Assembly (NCBI GenBank): GCA_044356825.1
Contig: JBIKVM010000074.1
Coordinates: 1 to 11,980, forward strand
Source: JAUREX01 sp044356825
GTDB lineage: Bacteria; Pseudomonadota; Alphaproteobacteria; Rhodobacterales; Rhodobacteraceae
Direction of reading: 5' to 3'
DNA length: 11,980 nt
Shown: positions 5,208 through 11,646 of the stretch, piece after piece
Layout of the letters: every line of letters starts with the position of its first letter
Numbering within the stretch: the stretch's first letter is position 1
Program-made: the position numbers and the translations under genes
Notes under the pieces: generated by a model
The model's database searches: none
Told to the model about the DNA's origin: nothing
The model's input: only the letters and a program-made list of their open reading frames with translations

Positions 5208-6851
5208 ATGGCGCGTTACGTCTTCATCACTGGCGGCGTGGTGTCATCCCTCGGCAAGGGGCTGGCCTCGGCGGCGCTGGGCGCGCTGTTGCAGGCGCGC
5301 GGCTACACGGTGCGGCTGCGCAAGCTCGACCCCTATCTCAACGTCGATCCGGGCACGATGTCGCCCTTCGAGCACGGCGAGGTCTTCGTCACCGACGACG
5401 GCGCCGAGACGGACCTCGACCTCGGGCATTACGAACGCTTCACCGGCGTTTCGGCGCGGCGGACCGACAGCATCTCGGCCGGGCGGATCTATTCGAACGT
5501 CCTCGAGAAGGAGCGCCGCGGCGACTATCTGGGCAAGACCATCCAGGTCATTCCCCACGTCACGAACGAGATCAAGGATTTCCTCGCCATCGGCGAAGGG
5601 GACGTCGATTTCATGCTCTGCGAGATTGGCGGTACGGTGGGCGACATCGAGGGCTTGCCCTTCTTCGAGGCGATCCGCCAGTTCGCCAACGACCGCCCCC
5701 GCGGCACCTGCATCTTCATGCACCTCACGCTCATGCCCTATCTTGCCGCGTCGGGCGAGTTGAAGACGAAGCCTACGCAGCATTCGGTCAAGGAGCTGCG
5801 TGCGATCGGGATCGCGCCCGACATCCTCGTGTGCCGATCCGAGCATCCGATCCCCGAAAAGGAGCGCGCCAAGATCGCGCTCTTCTGCAACGTCCGCCCC
5901 GATGCGGTGATCCCGGCCTACGACCTGCGCTCGATCTACGAGGCGCCGCTCGCCTATCATCGCGCGGGGCTCGACCGCGCGGTGCTCGATGCCTTCGCGA
6001 TCAGCCCCGCGCCGCGCCCCGACCTCGCGCGGTGGGAGGATGTGATGGACCGGCTGACCAACGCCGAGGGCACGGTGCGGGTCGCGATCGTGGGGAAATA
6101 TACCCAGCTCGAGGACGCCTACAAATCCATCGCCGAGGCGCTGACCCATGGCGGCATGGCCAACCGCGTGCGCGTCAAGGCCGAATGGATCGACGCCGAG
6201 ATCTTCGAGCGCGAGGATCCGGCGCCGTGGCTCGAGGGGTTCCACGCCATTCTCGTGCCCGGCGGCTTCGGCGAGCGTGGCACCGAGGGCAAGATCAAGG
6301 CCGCCCGCTTTGCCCGGGAAAAGGGCATCCCCTATCTCGGCATCTGCCTCGGCATGCAGATGGCGGTGATCGAGGCCGCGCGCAATCTCGTCGGGCTGGC
6401 CGATGCGGGCTCGGAGGAATTCGACCACGAGGCGGGCGCGCGCCGCTTCACGCCCGTCGTCTATCACCTCAAGGAATGGGTGCAGGGCAACCACAGGGTG
6501 GAGCGGCGGCCGGGCGACGACAAGGGCGGCACCATGCGCCTTGGCGCCTATACCGCGCATCTCGCCGAAGGCTCGCGCGTTGCCGGCATCTACGGCGCGA
6601 CGACGATCGAGGAGCGCCACCGCCACCGCTACGAGGTCGACCTGCGCTATCGCGACCGGCTCGAGGCGTGCGGGCTGATGTTCTCGGGCCTCTCGCCCGA
6701 CGGGCAGCTGCCCGAGATCGTCGAGGTCAGGGGGCATCCGTGGTTCATCGGCGTGCAGTTCCACCCCGAGCTGAAATCGAAGCCTTTCGCGCCCCATCCG
6801 CTCTTTGCCGATTTCATCCGCGCCGCGGTCGAGACGAGCCGTCTCGTCTGA
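5208..6851 (+). CDS. pyrG: CTP synthase
   Basis: Makes CTP from UTP, ATP and glutamine (last step of pyrimidine nucleotide synthesis), in the cytoplasm as a tetramer. The protein is 547 aa, the normal length. The N-terminal synthetase domain begins with the near-invariant YVFITGGVVSSLGKG P-loop (Lys17) and contains DPYLNVDPGTMSPFEHGEVF, and later CEIGGTVGDIEG. The C-terminal class I glutamine amidotransferase domain has the nucleophile in YLGICLGMQ (Cys380, E. coli Cys379) and the His-Glu pair in QFHPELKSKP (His519, Glu521). All key residues are present. The ATG at 5208 matches the conserved N-terminus exactly. It ends 21 bp from the convergent NDUFA9-family gene. Confidence 0.98.
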   Translation: MARYVFITGGVVSSLGKGLASAALGALLQARGYTVRLRKLDPYLNVDPGTMSPFEHGEVFVTDDGAETDLDLGHYERFTGVSARRTDSISAGRIYSNVLEKERRGDYLGKTIQVIPHVTNEIKDFLAIGEGDVDFMLCEIGGTVGDIEGLPFFEAIRQFANDRPRGTCIFMHLTLMPYLAASGELKTKPTQHSVKELRAIGIAPDILVCRSEHPIPEKERAKIALFCNVRPDAVIPAYDLRSIYEAPLAYHRAGLDRAVLDAFAISPAPRPDLARWEDVMDRLTNAEGTVRVAIVGKYTQLEDAYKSIAEALTHGGMANRVRVKAEWIDAEIFEREDPAPWLEGFHAILVPGGFGERGTEGKIKAARFAREKGIPYLGICLGMQMAVIEAARNLVGLADAGSEEFDHEAGARRFTPVVYHLKEWVQGNHRVERRPGDDKGGTMRLGAYTAHLAEGSRVAGIYGATTIEERHRHRYEVDLRYRDRLEACGLMFSGLSPDGQLPEIVEVRGHPWFIGVQFHPELKSKPFAPHPLFADFIRAAVETSRLV

Positions 6852-6864
6852 TCCTTTGCGCAGC

Positions 6865-6898
6865 GCGCCCGTTCAGCCGCGCATCCTGCGGGCGCTTT
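6865..6898 (+). terminator. Weak hairpin after pyrG (possible terminator)
   Basis: Inverted repeat GCGCCCG (6865-6871) / CGGGCGC (6889-6895) with a 17-nt loop, followed by TTT. It lies just past the pyrG stop and overlaps the 3' end of the convergent gene. The large loop and short T-run make this a weak candidate for ending pyrG transcription. Confidence 0.25.
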
Positions 6899-7856
6899 CC
6901 TTCAGCGCCTCGAACTGCCCCGCCGGGCGGTGCCGCCAGAGATAGGTGGGCAGCACGGCCGCGAGGGGCGTGGGCACGATCCCGAGGTCGGCCAAGCCGC
7001 GTGCCGTCGCGTCCACGACATTGTCGTGACCGAGATTGCGTACCTGATCGCGCGTGATCATCCCGTTCGTGACGAGGCCGAGCGTCAGCGCCTGCACCCC
7101 GTCCAGCACAGTGGCCATCACGCGCGCCACCGGAAAAGGGATGTCGAGGATGATCCTGCGGCGGCGAATCTCGGCCAGCATCGTCCGCATGAGGTCGCGG
7201 AACGTTGCGACATCGGGCCCGCCGAGTTCATAGATTCCGGGCTCTACCCGTCCTGTGAGCGCCACTTCGGCCGCCGCGGCCACGTCATCGACATGGACGG
7301 GCTGGAATCGTGTCGCGCCGCCCACGACCGGCAGGACGGGCGCCAGACGCGCCATCGCGGCGAAGCGGTTGAAGAACTGATCCTCCGGCCCGAAGATGAT
7401 CGAGGGGCGCAAGATCACGACCGTCGGGAATGCCGCGTGCACAGCGGCCTCACCTTCGGCCTTGCTTCGGGCATAGCCTGAGGCAGCCTCGGGATCGGCC
7501 CCGATTGCCGAGACATGCACGAGCCGTCCTACCCCCGCCGCGGCAGCAAGGCGCGCGATGCGCCCCGCTCCCTCGGCCTGCACCGTGTCGAAGCGGTTGG
7601 CGCCGCTCTCGGCAAGGATTCCCACACAGTTCACCGCCGCGTCGGCACCCTTGAGCGCAGCCGCGACCGAGGCATCGTCGCGGATGTTGCACAAGACGGG
7701 CTCGACCTGGCCAGGAACGCCGCAATTGCGCAAGAAGATCGCCTCGTTCGGGCGCCGCACGGCAACGCGCACCCGCCAGCCCGTGCGCGCCATCCGACGC
7801 ACGATGTAGCGCCCGACAAAGCCCGAACCGCCGAATACCGTCACGAGTTGTGCCAT
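6873..7856 (-). CDS. NDUFA9-family NAD(P)-binding protein (atypical SDR)
   Basis: Rossmann-fold protein of the atypical short-chain dehydrogenase group that contains the mitochondrial complex I accessory subunit NDUFA9; 327 aa. The N-terminal dinucleotide-binding loop is VTVFGGSGFVGRYIVR (glycines 9, 10, 12, 15). It is followed by RVAVRRP, CNIRDDASV, AVNCVGILAESGANRF, LVHVSAIGAD and SGYARSKAEGE (YxxSK-like), then ILRPSIIFGPEDQFFNRFA, which is typical of the NDUFA9 subgroup. The C-terminal part ends LPTYLWRHRPAG. Whether it joins bacterial complex I or acts as a quinone- or lipid-linked reductase is unknown. GGAGGT lies 7 nt before the ATG, a strong ribosome-binding site. It is 71 bp after folD and has a promoter-like sequence of its own. 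Confidence 0.92.
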   Translation of the reverse strand: MAQLVTVFGGSGFVGRYIVRRMARTGWRVRVAVRRPNEAIFLRNCGVPGQVEPVLCNIRDDASVAAALKGADAAVNCVGILAESGANRFDTVQAEGAGRIARLAAAAGVGRLVHVSAIGADPEAASGYARSKAEGEAAVHAAFPTVVILRPSIIFGPEDQFFNRFAAMARLAPVLPVVGGATRFQPVHVDDVAAAAEVALTGRVEPGIYELGGPDVATFRDLMRTMLAEIRRRRIILDIPFPVARVMATVLDGVQALTLGLVTNGMITRDQVRNLGHDNVVDATARGLADLGIVPTPLAAVLPTYLWRHRPAGQFEALKESARRMRG

Positions 7857-7884
7857 GCTGCCGACCTCCAGCCTTGCGCCTTGT

Positions 7885-7912
7885 CCTATACCGCGCAGCC
7901 CGCGCAGGGCAA
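7885..7912 (-). promoter_or_regulatory. Candidate sigma70 promoter for the NDUFA9-family gene
   Basis: On the minus strand TTGCCC (7912-7907) and TATAGG (7890-7885) are separated by 16 bp; each hexamer matches the consensus at 4 of 6 positions. The predicted transcript would begin roughly 20 nt before the ATG and still include the GGAGGT ribosome-binding site. This suggests the gene can be expressed independently of folD. Confidence 0.42.
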
Positions 7913-7927
7913 GCGCGGCGCGGCGCC

Positions 7928-8818
7928 TCAGGGTGTCAGCCCCTCGGGCTCGGACAGGCCGTGGCTGCGACAGGCCGCCGTCAGCGTGTTGGCCAGGAGA
8001 CAGGCGATGGTCATCGGCCCGACCCCGCCCGGAACGGGCGTGATCGCACGGGCGACCGCCGCGCAACTCTCGAAGTGGCAATCTCCCACGAGTGCGGTCT
8101 TGCCGCCGTGCTCGATGCGATTGATGCCGACATCGATCACCGTTGCGCCGGGCTTCACCCAATCGCCGAGGATCATTTCGGGCCGACCGACCGCGGCCAC
8201 GAGGATGTCGGCGCGCCGGCAGACCTCGGGCAGGTCGCGCGTGCGCGAATGTGCGACCGTGACGGTGCAGCTGTCGCCGATCAGGAGTTGCGCCATCGGC
8301 TTGCCCACGATGTTCGAGCGTCCGACCACGACCGCCTCGAGGCCCGCGAGGCTGCCGAGGCTGTCGCGCAGCAGCATCAGCGACCCGAGCGGGGTGCAGG
8401 GCACCATCGCCTTCTGCCCGGTGGCGAGGCGGCCCGCGTTGATGACGTGGAAGCCGTCGACATCCTTGGCCGGGTCGATCGCGTTGATGACGAGATCGGC
8501 ATCGAGATGACGGGGTAGCGGCAGCTGTACGAGGATGCCATGCACCGTCGGATCGCCGTTGAGCTGCGCGACGAGCGCAAGCAACTCGGCCTGCGTGGCG
8601 GTTGCGGGCAGCTTGTGCTCGAAGCTGTTCATCCCCGCCTCATGGGTCTGGATGCCCTTGTTGCGCACATAGACCTGGCTGGCCGGATCCTCGCCCACAA
8701 GCACGACGGCAAGGCCCGGGGTGATCCCTCGAGTCGATTTCAGCCCCGCCACATGCGTGGCCACCTGCGCGCGCAGACCTGCCGCGAAGGCCTTACCGTC
8801 AATGATCTGTGCCGTCAT
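7928..8818 (-). CDS. folD: Bifunctional methylenetetrahydrofolate dehydrogenase / methenyltetrahydrofolate cyclohydrolase FolD
   Basis: Oxidises 5,10-methylene-THF to 5,10-methenyl-THF with NADP and hydrolyses that to 10-formyl-THF, reversibly, in the cytoplasm. It is 296 aa, the usual size. Catalytic residues sit at the E. coli positions: Tyr50 and Lys54 in SQVYVRNK, and Asp121 in PAKDVDGFH. Other signatures are ILVQLPLPRHLD, VVGRSNIVGKPMAQLL (nucleotide-binding) and TPVPGGVGPMTIACLLANT. The ATG overlaps the stop of the chorismate-mutase-like gene (ATGA), so the two are probably translated together. With Fhs, encoded just upstream, it completes the path from formate to methylene-THF. Confidence 0.97.
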   Translation of the reverse strand: MTAQIIDGKAFAAGLRAQVATHVAGLKSTRGITPGLAVVLVGEDPASQVYVRNKGIQTHEAGMNSFEHKLPATATQAELLALVAQLNGDPTVHGILVQLPLPRHLDADLVINAIDPAKDVDGFHVINAGRLATGQKAMVPCTPLGSLMLLRDSLGSLAGLEAVVVGRSNIVGKPMAQLLIGDSCTVTVAHSRTRDLPEVCRRADILVAAVGRPEMILGDWVKPGATVIDVGINRIEHGGKTALVGDCHFESCAAVARAITPVPGGVGPMTIACLLANTLTAACRSHGLSEPEGLTP

Positions 8819-9201
8819 GTCGTCGTGTCCTTCCTGTCAGGCGGACGGGCCGCGTGGGGCATGTCCGCGCGGCTGATTGTGGCCGCGCCGATCGGCCGCA
8901 TATCGTCATCGGGACCGAGTCGGGCCTCCTCGCGGGCGATCGACCAGCCGATCAGCTCCCGCCAGAGCATCTCGACCAGCGCGGGCGGCAGCCCTTGCGC
9001 CTCGGCGTGGCCGCGGACGTTCGCGACCACTTCCTCGACCCGCCAGTTGATCCGCGCGGGCAGACCCTCGCGCGCCTTTACCTCGGCCGCCTGGTCGATC
9101 CAAGACGCCCGCTCGGCCAGAAGCGCCACCAGCGCCGCATCCACCCGGTCGATCGCAGCGCGCACCTGCGCCATCGTCATGCCGTCCCCGGCCGCCCGCA
9201 T
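8815..9201 (-). CDS. Chorismate mutase family protein (AroQ type, PchB-like)
   Basis: All-helical AroQ-fold protein. Chorismate mutases convert chorismate to prephenate (Phe/Tyr branch); the related PchB is an isochorismate pyruvate lyase. Visible are VRAAIDRVDAALVALLAER (first long helix with its Arg residues), the Lys in AAEVKAREG, and RVEEVVANVRGHAEAQGL. The sequence ALVEMLWRELIGWSIAREEA at the end looks more like PchB than like E. coli PheA. Where E. coli has Gln88 this protein appears to have Glu. A hydrophilic tail of about 30 residues (DDDMRPIGAA to the end) is extra. The start is uncertain: the ATG at 9201 follows AGGGGGG by 2 nt and gives 128 aa, but 9180, 9174, 9228, 9249 or a GTG at 9273 are possible. 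It overlaps folD by 4 bp. Which reaction it catalyses is not certain. Confidence 0.85.
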   Translation of the reverse strand: MRAAGDGMTMAQVRAAIDRVDAALVALLAERASWIDQAAEVKAREGLPARINWRVEEVVANVRGHAEAQGLPPALVEMLWRELIGWSIAREEARLGPDDDMRPIGAATISRADMPHAARPPDRKDTTT

Positions 9202-9288
9202 CCGCCCCCCTCGCGTCTCCGCGCGCATGACCTTCCCGGCACCCGTCATACCGCCCCGACCCGTGCTCCGCACTGCGGCGCAGCGTCC

Positions 9289-9350
9289 GGCCGCCCCCCC
9301 CCGAGGGGGCGGCCCGCGCCCGGGCGGGGGTCGATCCCCCGCCCGGGCGC
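9289..9350. other. Tandem pair of perfect GC-rich hairpins between fhs and the chorismate mutase gene
   Basis: Two inverted repeats lie one base apart. The first is GGCCGCCCCC (9289-9298) / GGGGGCGGCC (9305-9314), a 10-bp stem with a 6-nt loop. The second is GCGCCCGGGCGGGGG (9316-9330) / CCCCCGCCCGGGCGC (9336-9350), a perfect 15-bp stem with loop TCGAT. They lie about 36 bp beyond the fhs stop. Neither is followed by a T-run on either strand, so they are not classical intrinsic terminators. Processing/stabilising hairpins, Rho-related stops or copies of a dispersed palindromic repeat are possible. Confidence 0.85.
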
Positions 9351-9385
9351 AGCCCCCGGCAGCACAGGCGCCGCGGCACCCCGCC

Positions 9386-11056
9386 TCAGAAGAGCCCCTC
9401 GACCTCGCCCGCCGCGTTGAGGCGGATCGTCTCCGCCGCCGGCACCTTGGGCAGGCCCGGCATCGTCATGATCTCGCCGCAGATCGCCACGACAAACCCC
9501 GCCCCCGCCGACAGCCGCACCTCGCGCACCGGGATCACATGCCCCGAGGGCGCCCCGCGCAGGTCCGGATCGGTCGAGAAGGAATACTGGGTCTTGGCCA
9601 TGCAGATCGGCAGATGGCCGTAGCCCGCCGCCTCCCACGCCTTCAGCTGCTCGCGGATCGAGCGGTCGGCCGACACCTCGCCCGCGTGATAGATGCGCTT
9701 GGCGATCGTCTCGATCTTCTCGAAGAGCCCCATCGCATCGGGATAGAGCGGCGCGAAATGCCCGCTGCCCCCCTCGGCCAGCGCCACTACCTTGCGCGCG
9801 AGCTCCTCGATCCCGGCCGAACCCTCGGCCCAGTGCCGGCAGAGCACCGCCTCCGCCCCCTGCGCCGCCACATAGGCCTTCACCGCCGCGATCTCGGCCT
9901 CGGTATCGGTGCCGAAATGGTTGATCGCCACGATCGCCGGCACCCCGAAGCCCTTCACATTGGCGATGTGCCGCCCGAGATTGGCGCAGCCCTTCTCGAC
10001 CGCCGCCACATTCTCGGCCCCGAGGTTGGCCTTGGCCACGCCGCCGTTCATCTTGAGCGCCCGGATCGTCGCCACGATCACCGCCGCCGAGGGCGTCAGC
10101 CCCGCCTTGCGGCACTTGATGTCGAAGAACTTCTCCGCCCCGAGATCGGCCCCGAAGCCCGCCTCGGTCACCACATAATCCGCAAGCTTCAGCGCCGTCG
10201 TCGTCGCCATCACCGAATTGCAGCCATGCGCGATGTTGGCGAACGGCCCGCCATGCACGAAGGCCGGCGTGTTCTCGAGCGTCTGCACGAGGTTCGGTTG
10301 CAGCGCGTCCTTGAGCAGGACCGTCATCGCCCCCTCGGCCTTCAGGTCGCGGCAATGAACCGGCGTCTTGTCGCGGCGATAGGCCACCACGATGTCGCCC
10401 AGCCGCTTCTCGAGGTCCGCGAGATCACGCGCGAGGCACAGGATCGCCATCACCTCGGACGCCACCGTGATGTCGAAGCCCGTCTGGCGCGGAAAGCCGT
10501 TCGCGACGCCGCCGAGCGAGACGACCATGTCGCGCAGCGCCCGGTCGTTCATGTCCATCACCCGCCGCCACACGATCCGCCGCGGGTCGATGTCGAGCGT
10601 GTTGCCCCAGTAGATGTGGTTGTCGATCAGCGCCGACAAAAGGTTGTGCGCCGAGGTGATCGCATGGAAATCGCCCGTGAAGTGGAGGTTCATCTCCTCC
10701 ATCGGCACGACCTGCGACATGCCGCCCCCGGCCGCGCCCCCCTTCATCCCGAAATTGGGCCCGAGCGAGGCCTCGCGGATGCACACCACCGCCTTCTTGC
10801 CGATCCGGCTCAGCCCGTCGCCAAGCCCGACCGTCGTCGTCGTCTTGCCCTCGCCTGCGGGCGTCGGGTTGATCGCCGTCACCAGCACGAGCCGCCCGTC
10901 GCGCCGCCCCGCGAGACCCGCGATGAACTCGGCCCCGACCTTCGCCTTGTCGTGGCCATAGGGCAGAAGCGACTCGGACGGAATCCCGAGCTTCGCCCCG
11001 ATTTCCTGGATGGGCCGCTTCTTGGCGGCGCGCGCAATCTCGATATCGCTCTTCAT
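9386..11056 (-). CDS. fhs: Formate--tetrahydrofolate ligase
   Basis: ATP-dependent ligase joining formate to THF to give 10-formyl-THF, the entry of formate into one-carbon metabolism; cytoplasmic, usually a tetramer. The protein is 556 aa, full length for the family. Visible features are the N-terminus SDIEIARAAKKRPIQEIG, YGHDKAKV, the P-loop TPAGEGKTTT (residues 65-74) and REASLGPNFGMKGGAAGGG. Further along are MNLHFTGDFHAI, RQTGFDITVASEVMAI, FVHGGPFANIAHGCNS and VTEAGFGADLGAEKF, and the ending GEIMTMPGLPKVPAAE. Identity is certain. The ATG at 11056 matches the conserved N-terminus; the nearest purine-rich stretch (GGGGA) is rather far upstream. It has its own 131-bp leader carrying a tandem repeat and a hairpin. 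Chorismate-mutase-like and folD genes follow on the same strand. Confidence 0.98.
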   Translation of the reverse strand: MKSDIEIARAAKKRPIQEIGAKLGIPSESLLPYGHDKAKVGAEFIAGLAGRRDGRLVLVTAINPTPAGEGKTTTTVGLGDGLSRIGKKAVVCIREASLGPNFGMKGGAAGGGMSQVVPMEEMNLHFTGDFHAITSAHNLLSALIDNHIYWGNTLDIDPRRIVWRRVMDMNDRALRDMVVSLGGVANGFPRQTGFDITVASEVMAILCLARDLADLEKRLGDIVVAYRRDKTPVHCRDLKAEGAMTVLLKDALQPNLVQTLENTPAFVHGGPFANIAHGCNSVMATTTALKLADYVVTEAGFGADLGAEKFFDIKCRKAGLTPSAAVIVATIRALKMNGGVAKANLGAENVAAVEKGCANLGRHIANVKGFGVPAIVAINHFGTDTEAEIAAVKAYVAAQGAEAVLCRHWAEGSAGIEELARKVVALAEGGSGHFAPLYPDAMGLFEKIETIAKRIYHAGEVSADRSIREQLKAWEAAGYGHLPICMAKTQYSFSTDPDLRGAPSGHVIPVREVRLSAGAGFVVAICGEIMTMPGLPKVPAAETIRLNAAGEVEGLF

Positions 11057-11187
11057 GGCGTGCAGGTCCCCGATCCGCCCGCCAGCCGGACGGCTGGCAT
11101 CCTGATAGCGCCGCCTGCGCGCAGGTGGCGGACAGTTTGCGACCCCTGCCGGACGGTTTGCGCCCCGTTCCGTCGGGCGCGCGGCGT
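11057..11187 (-). promoter_or_regulatory. Upstream region of fhs (probable promoter/regulatory leader)
   Basis: Non-coding stretch between ccmE and fhs. In transcription order it contains a 21-bp tandem repeat (11171-11130), then an imperfect palindrome with arms GCCGCCTGC / GCAGGTGGC (11110-11129, plus strand). Next is a hairpin GCCAGCC-GGAC-GGCTGGC (11081-11098), which ends 24 nt before the fhs ATG. No clear -35/-10 pair was identified. The density of symmetric elements suggests that fhs is regulated separately from argC-ccmE. Confidence 0.4.
11130..11171 (-). repeat. Two-copy 21-bp tandem repeat upstream of fhs
   Basis: Copies at 11130-11150 and 11151-11171 match at 17 of 21 bases. The best-conserved core is GGACRGTTTGCG (plus strand), i.e. 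CGCAAACYGTCC in the direction of fhs. The period of 21 bp equals two helical turns, so both cores would present the same face of the DNA to a regulator. They lie about 74-115 nt upstream of the fhs start codon. Confidence 0.7.
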
Positions 11188-11640
11188 CTAATTCGCCGCA
11201 GGCTCCACATAGATGCCCTGTTCCTTCAGCGCGTCGATCACTTCCTTGGGCATGTAGGTTTCATCGTGGCGGAAGAGGAGCAGAGTTGCCAAGAAGACCC
11301 CACCCTCCATTTTGCCTGTCGCAATTGTGCCCTGACCTTCGGTGAAGAGGTCCGGGCGTGGTTCAGTGCCGATATAATGGACGATCTGATCCACTGCGCC
11401 ATCGGTGATCACGAACTCAAATTTTACGCCGTCAAGGGGGCCGATGGACCCCTCTCTCACAAGGCCGCCCAATCGAAAGACCTCTCCCTGCTCTGGCGGA
11501 TCACTAGCGATCTGCGAGGGCGAACGGAAATAGGTCACTGTGTCCCGCATCGCATAGCCCACGAGCGCCGTCGACAGCGCGAGCGCCGCCGCCGCGAGCA
11601 CGACGATCTGGATGCGCCGCTGCTTCTTCAGCCCCTTCAT
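11188..11640 (-). CDS. ccmE: Cytochrome c-type biogenesis protein / heme chaperone CcmE
   Basis: Membrane-anchored periplasmic heme chaperone of cytochrome c maturation system I; it binds heme covalently and hands it to CcmF/CcmH. The protein is 150 aa: a positively charged N-terminus MKGLKKQRRIQ, one membrane anchor (about residues 11-31), then the OB-fold domain with EVFRLGGLVREGS, VITDGAVDQIVHYIG and DLFTEGQGTIATGKMEGG. The heme-binding H-x-x-x-Y motif is intact in RHDETYMPKEV (His125, Tyr129). The strand before it reads FLATLLLFR, where most CcmE proteins have an acidic stretch ending ILAK. About two residues also appear inserted after YIG. Base composition in 11230-11500 is less GC-rich than the neighbours. 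It starts 6 bp after argC, so probably the same operon. Confidence 0.93.
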   Translation of the reverse strand: MKGLKKQRRIQIVVLAAAALALSTALVGYAMRDTVTYFRSPSQIASDPPEQGEVFRLGGLVREGSIGPLDGVKFEFVITDGAVDQIVHYIGTEPRPDLFTEGQGTIATGKMEGGVFLATLLLFRHDETYMPKEVIDALKEQGIYVEPAAN

Positions 11641-11646
11641 GGCCCC

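Noticed and set aside
5244..6797. Minus-strand open frame of 517 codons under pyrG
   Set aside because: pyrG is unmistakable on the plus strand; the antisense frame has no family signature.
1478..11162. Possible shared TTTGCG motif between the 1478-1487 palindrome and the fhs tandem repeat
   Set aside because: Six bases in common is expected by chance over this distance and the arrangement differs (palindrome versus direct repeat).
8540..11191. Plus-strand open frame of 883 codons
   Set aside because: Antisense shadow of folD, the chorismate-mutase-like gene and fhs, produced by GC-rich codons; rich in Arg/His/Asp with no recognisable domain.
11188..11640. Frameshift in ccmE as the cause of the odd LATLLLFR segment
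   Set aside because: Reading the other two frames across 11265-11310 does not give the usual sequence, and the original frame is open with the heme motif intact.
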